From: Rotaria sp. Silwood1
Taxonomy: Eukaryota > Rotifera > Eurotatoria > Philodinida > Philodinidae
Reading direction: 5' to 3'
Length of the DNA: 64,000 bases
NCBI GenBank assembly: GCA_905250075.1
Contig: CAJNOP010000010.1
Coordinates: 992,001-1,056,000, forward strand
The first letter of the stretch is position 1. Every line of letters begins with the position of its first letter. A program made the position numbers and the translations under genes. Below the pieces are notes generated by a model. That model saw only the letters and a program-made list of their open reading frames with translations. It searched no databases and had not been told where the DNA came from. Shown here piece after piece: positions 39,074-49,545 of this stretch.

Positions 39074-42000
39074 AATAATCAAATAATAAAACATTTTTTT
39101 TTTCTTCTTTTCTTTTTCTATTATTATTATTGATAATATTCAGTGTCATTAATGTGCATGATTTATTTCTCATTTTTTGAACGTTCTTTTTTTTTTTCTT
39201 CTGTAACTTCACTGATTCATTCCATCATATAGTTTTTTTTTATTTCAAGTCTCACAAGAAAAACGAATTGATTCAATTTTTTAGATGCTTATTGATTCTA
39301 AGTATTTACCATTTTGTGTTCGATGCCGAACAGAAAAAATTCTTTCATCTCAGTAAGTATTTTGTTTTGACCTATAAATAAAATAACAAACCTATGTCGT
39401 CAATTTTTGCATCAAAACTAATAGGTTACTCCTTTTTTTATCAAGTTTTTGAGTTCGTGTAGAATTGAAAAAAAAAAAGAAACTTCTGCAAAAAATAAAT
39501 AAAAAATGTAAGAAATCAAAGTAGTATAATGGCATAGTTGTACACTACTCTAGTGTTCGTATCACTAATATTTCTAGATTTCGATACTGTTACAATTCAT
39601 CTTTTTAAGAAAATGATTTTGTCGCAAAATGAAGTTTCCCAAGACTTGAAGTTTTTTTTTAATAATTTTTCTATTATATTAATATTTTTGTTGCTGAGAG
39701 ATGGATTGATACTCAAAAAAAAAGTCGATTTTAATATGGCATAGTATATTTTGTCAGATGGCTCCATCGAGAATTAAGCGATAACACCTAGTGTGATGAA
39801 TACACATAGTTAGTATCGGAATACGATTTTCAACTGAAACCTGCAACTTTCTAGGAATATAAACATATTCATGCAGTGAGATACAAAGAGAGATCAAGCA
39901 AACGACACGTAGTTCAGTATCCAAATAACCACACAGTTAACTGCGATTTGCATGACATTGGAAGCTATAATGAATATATTTACTAATATTAGTTACATTT
40001 AAAAAAAAGCTTTTTTTTTTTGTTGAGACTGATCATGTTTCAGAAGATTAATAGTTGAAAGAGAGATTAATTCAGGTTCTTCCCATTTATTTATTATGAG
40101 TATTCATGAACTTTTCTTATTCAAGAGAGTGTCTATAGATGCGCAGGAGTTCAATCAAGGTTTTATTCAAATTAAACACTCTTGAGATTAGAGATCTGCG
40201 AGACTAGTTTTAGTCCCAAGTCTGGAATTAAAGACGACTGTTAGATATTCTTGTGTATTGAACAAATCATCGTATGAATCATACTCATAAATATAAACCC
40301 AGGAGAGACAATGAAAAAAGAAAATTTACAATCAAAACATGCGAGTTTAAGGTTTTCTATGAATCAATTGTGACATAATTTCTCCTGGGTCGAGACGAAT
40401 GTCGGACTTTAAAAGAAAAAGAATCTTCTAGATTTAGACAACACAAATTTGCTCTCATATATTTCAAGTCTCGATACAAATAATTGCATGAAAACGGAGA
40501 CATACCCATCCTTCATTTGACTTTAATTCATTACAGGTATTGTTTTTCTTAGTAGACTTTTTTAATATAAACATCTATAAGAATGTTGGCTCTTTCAGCT
40601 GATATTTAATGACAAGTAATTAGCGAATCACTTTTAAATTATATAATTGAAAAATTCAAGATTCTCAAGATACACTCTACACTATGAGTTACATCTATGA
40701 TACAAAATAAAATTTGTTTTCCCATCATCTGAAGCTTCTCACTCAATTGCAAGGGTAGTTTTTTTTCGTTCGTATATCCGTACTCTATAACGTAGTTAAC
40801 AAAAATTACATCGAATTTTTAAAAAAAATATAGGCCGATTTAAAGTTCAAAAATATTGTAGACCTGAACTCTCCGAAGTGTCTAGAGCAACTGAACACTT
40901 ATATACCATATAAAGGTTAGCTATTGAAAAGTTCAGAATCCAGAAATATACAAATTTCAATCTCAAGATTAAAAAGCGTTATTTCATTTTTATGGCTATT
41001 CATCTGTAACACATACTAGATTCTACTTATCAATGTCATAAAATTGAAAAATTTGAATATTAACATATCAATCTATTTAAATAAGTATCTGCCCTTTTCG
41101 TGACGAGTGGATAACAACAGCCGTCATAAACTTTTATGCTAAAATATATAGTTATTTCAATTTAATAAGACTTTCTGATACATGGATATCAATCCTTTGC
41201 ATAAACTAAAATATTCATATGAAATAAATCTAGTAGATGTTTCAACATTCTATACATGCATTCTTCCTATATATGAAGGTTAATCAGAAGGTGTTTCAAA
41301 AGTTCGAACGAAAAAGAAGAATGTGCATAGCTTCTCAGTTATTCAAGGAGTTTAAATTCTTGTTTTACAGTTTAATCACATACTCATTAAAGTTTTCAGA
41401 TAAAATGTCTATGTTTACAGAAACCGGGATTAAAATAGTTTTACTGGTGGTGAAGTTCGAGTCAGCTACCATTGTAAAATGAAACTTGCAAATCAAATTG
41501 GGCAAAAAATACGTCAACTAAACATCGCATCAGCTACATAATTCGAATGGTTTTGTAAAACCAATACTGTCGACAATCGATGATCATAGAGTAATTCAAG
41601 GGAGAAACCGCAGACTTGAAATACATCAAAGTACTTTAAAATTACAGAAAAGTACTTTAAAGTAGCTCGAAGTGTGTTTAAGTAGCGCAAATTACCTTCA
41701 ACTACAAAGTCTGCCGTTTCTCCTTGGAGTAATTACTGAAGAAAAATTCAATAAAGTTGAAAATGCTTGTAAGAAATGAGCCAAAATCAAATATTTGATC
41801 TCTTGTACAAGCTTTCTTATTGTCACAAATCTGATTATGACAGAGCATATCTTATCAAAGACAAACAAAGTATAATTCGTTCAATAGTTCTACGAAGACG
41901 ATGCGCATATACTAAACACTTAATTCTGACTCTTATTCACATACATCATTAACTTCATCGATCTTTTCTTCAGTAATTACTGTACGATTATCAATTTTCG

Positions 42001-42295
42001 ATCGTACTGGCTTCACAAAATCTTTGAAATTTGTTGCTAATATTTATTCGAATTTGATCATGAGTAATCTTTTTAGTCGTAAATATTTTATCTGAATAAA
42101 GCTTTAACGAATATGTGATTAAACTATTAAAAAAAAAGTATTTAAATCCCTTGAATTACTAAGGCGCTATGCACATTCTTCTTTTTTGGTTCGAACGTTT
42201 GGAACATACTGTATTTGTAGTTTGTGCTTTTAATTAGATTTCTATGTTAAACTTTCAAGTTTCAAATCATTATATTTTTTTTTTGTTTTTCTTAG
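39074..42295. other. Intergenic region and unseen 5' part of TPRA1-like gene
   Basis: No protein-coding exon supported. The N-terminal exon(s) of the following gene should lie here, but I could not pick them out. A small foldback element sits at 41589-41735. Otherwise AT-rich with homopolymer runs. Confidence 0.55.
41589..41735. mobile_element. 147-bp foldback MITE
   Basis: The left end GAGTAATTCAAGGGAGAAAC (41589 on) is the imperfect inverse of the right end (reverse complement GTAATTACTCCAAGGAGAAA). Both arms continue into GCAGACTT. The interior has repeated AGTACTTTAAA. No open frame. Confidence 0.6.
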
Positions 42296-45200
42296 AATTC
42301 GATATTTCGATGTATTAATTTTGATTCCAAATCTCATTTTTCTGTTATTTATTATTATTAAATGGATTCGAAGACGAACTAAATTGAATACAAATAAGCC
42401 ATTATTACTGAGTGTTACTTGTTTACTTCTTTTTGTTACATTAAGCAATATATCGCGATGTTTATTTGTGATGATATTTCCTGACAATGCATTCCATGGA
42501 CAAGAAATTATTGTTAAAGTAATGAGAAGAAAAGAATTTCTGTTGAGTTTGTTTTGATAAATGTTCCTCTTCTTTTTTTTTAGATTCTTTGGTTATGCAT
42601 CCGATTTTTCCTCTTATGGACAGAATTAAGTGTTCTTCTTTTTGGTATTTGTTTTGGTAAATTTTTAGAAATAATTAAAACGTAACTTCTTAGCGATTTT
42701 TTGTCATTAGGACGTTCGAATTCAAATCGTCCATCAATTAAAACATTAAAAGTCTTAATTATTTCGTTTATTTTTGCATCAATTTATATAACTACACAAG
42801 TAAAATTTGTTTCGTTTATTGATTCAAAAACTAAATTGTCTTCTTACAGGCTGTACTAGAATTTCGTGGTGATACTCGACCAATAAAATTTCAAACAAGT
42901 GATTATCATCTTTATTCATATGGTGGCATGAAATTTTTGCTTATATCGAGTTCTATTTTTCTTACTGTAATTTTATTTGAAAAATATTTTTAAATATTTC
43001 TTAAATTTTATTATTTCAATTAGATGTATATAATTCTATTTTTTTTACCTTGCTTATGTCGTCGACATAAAAGATATTTACCAAGTAAAACTTAAATAAT
43101 TATTTATTTCTTGAAAAAGATTTATTATTTTTATTTAGTTCGTCGATCATTTTATTTCTATTGTTTTGTTTTGGCATTGATTAATATGATACAAATCATT
43201 GGTACCATATTAAATTTAACAGAAGCTACAATATATAGCATGTGGTATGTTAGTTTATTTATATTTGAATAATCAAGAGCATGTTGATTTATGTTAAAAT
43301 GAAAAATTATTTTCTGAAACTCATTGTATTTAGCGATTAGACATTTTCAAACATAGAAAGACAGTGGGTTTCTTATTTATAAATGATATAGTTATAACTT
43401 AAATCTTTCTCTCCTTTAAAATTGATTCTAAATCAGGAACATTCAAATCATATACAATTTTCAGCTCGGTAATATGATATTTTCATGAAATATTCGCCGA
43501 ACTGTCCTGAACGAATATTAGTCCCTCAACTAACCTTGAAAAATCATCGTTTTCTCGCATGATATTCCTGTGTTTCATCATTTTTTTCTCAACAGTTTCT
43601 AAAAATCTTCCAAATATCCTCTCCCTTACTCCATCCTGGCGACCTCGATAAAACACTGGATATTCATCAAACAAGGCTTAAATGTAAGTAATTGCGCTAC
43701 CCTACAACTTTCTGTAAGCCTTTGTTTTTTAATTAATATTTTATTTCTACTTTGTTTGGAACAGTATGGGAGGCTGCAGAGCCTGAAACAGGTCTTTTGT
43801 TATCTTTGACCTTCAATACAAAAGTATGAATTAAAGCAAAAAAGGCTTATGTCAGGTTCTACATGCTGACATGCTCTATCAAACAACCGGAAAATAAAAT
43901 ATATAGAATAAAGGTCTACAGAAAATTTCTAGTTCCCAGATGATCTATCTTAGACTCTTGTTTGATGAATATACAATCAAAACATCATGGTATCAAATTG
44001 AAAATCTCATGTATTTTGACAATTCTTGATAGAAAATCGATTCTGAAGGTGACGAGCTTAATAAAAATCCAGTGAAAGTTTGTGATATATTGCTATTGTC
44101 TAAAGCTTTCTAACAACTTGAAAAACCTTGATTATAAATAAACACAACGGAAATTCAAACTATTTCACTAGGCATATATGACGGAAATTCTCCTTTTGCA
44201 ATTGATTCAATTAGACTTTGGAGAGAAAATTACACAGTATCGTTTATTTTTTCTTTGTTCGTATGCATCATTGCTTACTCAATGATCGTAAAATATTAGT
44301 AAACTTTCAAGGGTATATAGAAAAAAGAATTATTAAAAAATAATAACCATAAAAACTTACTATGAAAATAAAACATTGAGTAAATTTTCTTCTCAATAGT
44401 TCGTAAATATAATTTGTTTTCACACGAGTTGATATTCATAATAATGAAAAATTAAAAGTTTCATGAATTTTTGAACAAAAGAATGACATAGCGAATGATG
44501 AAATGAACAAAAATTAATGTATTTCAATACTTTTAATTAAAATATATATTTTAATCAAGTGAATGGAATTAAATTAATGAAAATGTTCATCTTAATTAAT
44601 CAATTTGAAATACATTAATTGTCATGTTCGTTTCATCATTTTAATGGAATTTTTTTATATGTTTGAAGTCCCTGGATAACATGCATATAAAACAGAAACA
44701 AAAGAAGAATCTTTATAATTGAAAAGAAAAAAGACTTAATAACTTTGCTATCGTAGACTATACATGTAATACTCACGATTGAATTATATATACATGATAG
44801 CTTTAAAAAACAATTAATCTCATTTAATTATCATAGAAAAGCTGATTGAATAATTCTCGCGAACACTACTAATATTATTGTCTAATCTAATAATCACGAA
44901 TTGATCGCAATGGACTAAGAGCTGTGTTCTTTTTCAGATTTTCTCTTCCGGAGGGACCATATAAAACTTTGGGAGGGCGTGAACATCTATTGTTGAAAGC
45001 ACAGATACATAGTATGTGGTATAATAATCACAAGCTCCAGGAGAGGCAACTCAATTTTCAGAGCAGTACCGCCCTCACGCTGAATAAACCACTGACTAAG
45101 AGTACTTTTAAGGACTAGGGAAATTAATCAAAATAAGTTTTCTTTTTCTTTGCAGTATTGTTGATGGTACAAAATGTACATTTTACATATGTTTTGCTCC

Positions 45201-45464
45201 ATTTGTCTATTATCAATTTCTTCGACGAGCTTTAAAGTAGTTGTCCTTCTAGTGTCTCTTTTATCTATCAATTTTCTTATTTTTAGATCGAATGTACTTA
45301 TTCCACGCATAATATATGCCGATTCAACAATACATGATGATGAAGATGATGATCTTATTGATCCTGGTGTTAATACATTAATTGATAATTCAACAAATGA
45401 TAGACTTGATGGTCAATTTGAAGATATAACATCCTCCACAAGAATAATTCATCCAGTTATATAA
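42296..45464 (+). CDS. TPRA1: TPRA1-like seven-pass membrane protein (GPR175 family), 5' incomplete
   Basis: Exons 42296-42518, 42584-42656, 42711-42799, 42850-42966, 43024-43084, 43139-43244, 45156-45236, 45287-45464; 308 residues read, in phase throughout. Successive hydrophobic segments match the order of transmembrane protein adipocyte-associated 1: IRYFDVLILIPNLIFLLFII, then ILWLCIRFFLLWTELSVLLF, the glycine-containing YSYGGMKFLLIS, RRSFYFYCFVLALIN, and VDGTKCTFYICFAPFVYYQF. The cytoplasmic tail is acidic (DDEDDDLIDP). The family is an orphan seven-pass group, also related to plant THH1/TOM1/TOM3 proteins; its molecular function is poorly defined. About 40-50 N-terminal residues appear to be on an unidentified upstream exon. 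Intron 6 is 1.9 kb, the others are about 50-70 bp. Confidence 0.88.
43245..45155. other. TPRA1-like intron 6 (1.9 kb) with a foldback repeat
   Basis: The Cys codon is split TG|T by this intron. Apart from the foldback at 44494-44640, nothing is recognised. The open frames 43483-43674 and 44924-45118 have no supporting similarity. Confidence 0.65.
44494..44640. mobile_element. AT-rich foldback MITE in a TPRA1-like intron
   Basis: The left arm AATGATGAAATGAACA...ATTAATGTATTTCAA and the right arm TTGAAATACATTAAT...TGTTCGTTTCATCATT are near-perfect inverses of about 35 bp, around a TTAATTAAAATATATATTTT-type centre. Confidence 0.65.
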
Positions 45465-45569
45465 AAAGATACAATATTTATAAGGGTCTAATTATTTTTT
45501 TTTTCTTTTCGAATATTCGTTCAATTTAATTATTCAATTATTTTTTTTTCTTAAATAAAGAAAAGAAAG

Positions 45570-45920
45570 TTACAATGGTGGTGCACAACAGAATTTACGA
45601 GAACGAAATAACCATGTTGGAATACGATCATTGTCATTCAGATCTATAAAAAAAAAAATAAAATAACGTTTAAAAATAAATCGTATTGTTTGTATTCTAT
45701 TACCATTGTCGTCACTATCCGGTGCTATGTCATAAATACCATGAGGATAATGTCCAAGACGATCGTGTAACTAAATAAAACTTTAATCATAGAACGACAT
45801 TTTTTCTATTACTTAAAAGAAATTTACCCATGGGCGATTGCTCATCGATGATGGATATGCATGAGCAATAGATATAAAAACGATGATAAACATGAGAAAA
45901 CGCAGGAACCAGGTCAACAT
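45570..45920 (-). CDS. Small secreted peptide precursor with C-terminal Cys-Cys
   Basis: Three exons on the minus strand: 45828-45920, 45704-45770, 45570-45643, giving a 77-residue product. Splice sites are good (TGG|GTAAAT, TTATTTAG, AATG|GTAATA, TTTATAG) and phases agree. Residues 1-22 form a clear signal peptide (hydrophobic FLMFIIVFISIAHA, probable cut after AHA). The rest is a short polar, Asp-rich spacer (YDIAPDSDDNDLNDND) followed by basic residues and a vicinal cysteine pair in the last seven residues (RSRK, then FCCAPPL). The layout of signal, acidic spacer, basic site and short Cys-containing end resembles a neuropeptide or small peptide-hormone precursor. I do not recognise the family. 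Alternative: a small secreted structural or antimicrobial peptide. Confidence 0.65.
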
Positions 45921-46465
45921 GATTATCTTCGATGTCAATCGGACTTAAGATTGCGATGAAATGTCGACTAATATGAGAGAAAAAAAGAAAATGAAGGCTT
46001 AACTTGTTTCTAAATGTCTTACTAGAGAAAAAAAGAAGAAATTTCTTTTTTCTTTCTTCTTTTTACATCAACCAATACATACCGGACATCAAAGTCATAG
46101 GAGACTCTCGAGAAAATTGCTGTCAAATCATTTTCTAATGCATTGATAGAAAACAATTTCTTCTTTGTTTCGATTACAATCGTAAAAAAAAGGAAAATAA
46201 ACTTATTGTTTTCCTTACTTTGTTTCCTTGTTCTCAATTGATGATCGGTCGACTCGGATCGGATCCGAACAATTACTCAACATCGAAGCGAGAAACTAAT
46301 AAACGACATATGATAGTATGAAACAATAAAAGAAAAAAAATAAACATTATTTTTCTGAACACTTCATTCAATTGAGTGTATTAATTGTTCCGATGATATA
46401 CTTCTATGATTTCGTTATTATTCATTAAAAAAAGCGAATTTTCTTTACAAAAATTTGAAAGACAT

Positions 46466-46999
46466 CTATTTGCTTTTTTCTGACATAGTTTTATCATAAT
46501 GAAATGTAACAAAATGCGGTGAATTAAAATGACAACGACTTCTAGTAGAAATTTTAAAAAACGAAAAGCCCGAATCTTTTTCATCATCTGTTATATCATC
46601 TAATACTGATTGAGTTATTGTCATGTCTCTATGTGATTGTTGGTGTGAATGAGTTATTGATATAGAAGATGTTTTTTCAAAATCTAGAAAAGCAAAAAAT
46701 TAAAATTGAATTAATTATTTAAAAAAACGAAATTTAATTTTAATTTTTAATTTTTCTGATCAATCTGATCGTCCACAAGCTGATAAAGCTTCAACAAGAC
46801 AAGTAACAATTTGTCCAGTATCAATTAAATGTTCAAATATTCGAATCATATTTTCGACACTATTTGATTCCCTTAAACGTCTTGGTATATGTTTTCCAAG
46901 AACAAATTGTAATCGGCATTTATCAATATCAGATAAATCATCCAATTTAAGTAATAAAAACTGTCGAAATTTCATATCCATTTTGTCGAATTGGTACAT
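46466..46999 (-). CDS. Death effector domain (DED) protein
   Basis: The exon 46777-46999 encodes a near-complete DED: FRQFLLLKLDDLSDIDKCRL, then QFVLGKHIPRRLRESNSV and MIRIFEHLIDTGQI. The spacing of hydrophobic helices and the IPRR segment are typical of FADD, caspase-8 and similar adaptors, which nucleate apoptotic or immune signalling filaments. Start: Met at 46999; no in-frame Met upstream is supported. The frame stops at 46760. A downstream block (46466-46683) is open, follows a good TTTTCTAG acceptor, and is in phase if the exon ends at a weak GT (46776), giving 146 residues with a Ser/Thr-rich tail. Without splicing the product is 79 residues. I see no caspase or death domain nearby, so this is either a DED-only protein or a fragment of a larger gene. 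Confidence 0.6.
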
Positions 47000-49545
47000 T
47001 GTTGAATCGGTAGCAAAAAAAGATGGATAATAAGAGGTCAACTCAACGCATTAACATTTTTTTATAAGAATTCGTCCTACATAGGAATTTTCACCTTGAA
47101 AGAAAAAGGGCATGTTCAACTTCATTGTGTTACGTAGGGAATATATTTTTATTTCAAATGTTTGACGAAGAAAATGAAAAAATATAACAAAAATACTGCC
47201 TCATGTTTCAAATAACATAAGATCGGTATAATCCATGAATAGTTGTCTTCATTATAATAAAATTATTATCCAGATTTTTAAATCCTTTTTAATTTTCTTA
47301 AAGTAAGATAAATGCTGAATTTAAAACTTAACTAAAACAATAGATTTTATGGTATCGAAATCTTATTGTTTATCAAAATATAACAATAAGCCAATAGAAT
47401 TCTTGTTGTTTCTTCTCTCAAAGAAACCTTATAAAGTTATTATTTTATTTAAATAGAAATAAACGAATTTGCATCAGTTTTGATTAATCAAGATTTTTGT
47501 CAATAATTTTTTTTCTAATGAACACAAGCATTTGTTTATTCTTACATGAAATTATTGCCTTTCTATGATTTCTTCGACAATTCAATTTTTATCAAGATTC
47601 AAAATTGAATATTCAATACTAATTACATTCGATAATAATAAAACTGTGTAAGATTACCACTATGAAAAGTTACCATAAACAGCTTGTCAAACATCTCTGA
47701 CAAGTAACATATTTCCTATAGCATAGATACACAGATGATTTCTAGCAATGGAAACAATTTCTTTTGTTTTTTTTTAAATTAAAACCCATAAATGGTACTA
47801 TTTAATAAGGAATCATTAGGATATCATATCATTGGTTTTTCTTAGATATAGTAAAAATAGAAGTCACATAACTGCATTAATTTCAGTTAAATACGCACAT
47901 GGACTGTTGTAGTGTTTTCGTGTTCGATAATTAATTCTACATGATGATTGATTTTCATATGTTGCACGACTTAAGCGAGAACATATCAAGTTGTTGGACA
48001 ACGATCGAGTTCACATTATGGCTATGAATAGATTTCTATGAGACTAAATAAAGCTTAAAAGAATTTGGACCTATGGCTTATTATTGAAGACTTATGATGG
48101 TTTTAATGAAAGTTTTACTTAGAGCAAGATATGTTCGTAAAAGTCAAAACAAAGATTATCTCTATAGGCATGTTTGATAGTCATGAAAGTTTCAATGAAA
48201 ACGAACAAGTCTTTCTCGAGGTATTCAGTTTCTAAGTCCTCCTTTTGTGAATTACTGATCTTTGGATATTGAATATCTTCATGACTATCAAACGTACCTA
48301 TAGTCAAGATCTTGGTTTTGAATTGTTGGGAAATGTCTTCCTGTCCGTAAAAGTTTCATTAAAACGGCTATAATTCTTTAAATATAGGCTGTGGGTCTGA
48401 ATCCTTTTGAGTTTTTCTTAGTCCTACCGAGATCCATTCATAGGCATAATGCCAAGACGAACAGTATTCGACAGTTGGATATATTCGCTCGCTAGTATGA
48501 ATAAATTGCTATTAATAGACTTTGAATTATATTTTTTTGTGATTAATATCGTATTCTAGTGAGATAGACAAGATGAATAGAGTCCAAAATCTTGTATGCC
48601 AAAACATACAGTGACTCTGAAAATTTCATTTCTACTTATTTTCCGTCATGGTAATTGTCACGCAAGAGTTCCAACCATGATTTAGGTAGAGAAAATTGTT
48701 TCGAACAAAGATATGAATGAAATAAAATCCTTATAGTATTTCTAAAATCTAGGATCTCTAGAAAATCCAAAACCTAGCTTCTCTGCACTCAGAAACCTAA
48801 AGTAAAAGTGTTCATTGATTATACAGAATGATAGAGCAACAAAGCTCTCAAGAAAATGATATGTCGCCAGGCTCTCCACTACATTCTTTTAAATTAAGCT
48901 ATATCAATTTCAAAGCAACTGCAAAAGTAGTCGTTGAGTCGTTTCTCGTAGGCACAAGGATCCTCGAGCTTTTTTAAAAAGTGATATAGTTCGATTAAAA
49001 AATGTCGTGAAGTAGTGATGGAGTTGGAACACTACCTCTATTATCATCGTATATTCTTAATAACACGATGCACGTAGCGAAAGATGCTAGTGTTCTGGTT
49101 GTGCCACTGAGTAGTAACTGTGAAAAAAATTCTTCACAATCACTTCGATTCCGGCTGAGTTCGATACAACGCTCTATTTATGATTAATCTTTCAAAATAC
49201 TTCGCCATACATTCGAAAGGAATATAATGTGATCAAGTAATTTCTCAATGATTTTAAAGACTTTGATGTAAATCTTTATTGTCGAATCTTGAATTATAAT
49301 TACAAAACAACATTCAATTGTCATATAATGTGTTTATTATTGTGTCGAACAATTTTCTTTTTTTTTATTTTGATGGTGAAGCCACAGACGAACGATAACA
49401 AGAGCAAAACTGAAGACAAATACAACATAAACCGGTCTAATACAAGCATAAACAGAAGAAAGAAAAGTACTGAATACGTATCGCATTGAATGATGTCATT
49501 CAAATAGACCTATGTAAAATTTTTTTTGATTAAGTGTTTTTTTGC
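47000..49545. other. Intergenic region with a long foldback element
   Basis: No exon recognised. Contains the foldback at 47972-48494. Short frames (48119-48307, 49289-49503) are chance; the first lies inside the foldback. Confidence 0.65.
47972..48494. mobile_element. 520-bp foldback element with arms of more than 200 bp
   Basis: The left arm (47972 to about 48210) and right arm (about 48265 to 48494) are diverged inverse copies. Matching blocks, in left-arm order, are AGCGAG, a CAAC/TTGTTGG block, CATTATGGCTATGAAT, GACCTATGGCTTAT, GGTTTTAATGAAAGTTTTAC, AAAACAAAGAT, CTATAGG and GTTTGATAGTCATGAA. The longest block, around GTTTGATAGTCATGAA, is nearly identical. Related single-arm sequence occurs at 7700-7880 within BLTP1. 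Confidence 0.7.

Noticed and set aside
46022..46237. 71-codon minus-strand frame upstream of the secreted peptide gene
   Set aside because: Lys/Phe-rich composition expected from A/T runs; no splice link to the peptide exons that keeps frame.
46261..46275. CGGATCCG-centred palindrome upstream of the peptide gene
   Set aside because: A single short palindrome, expected by chance; no second copy nearby.
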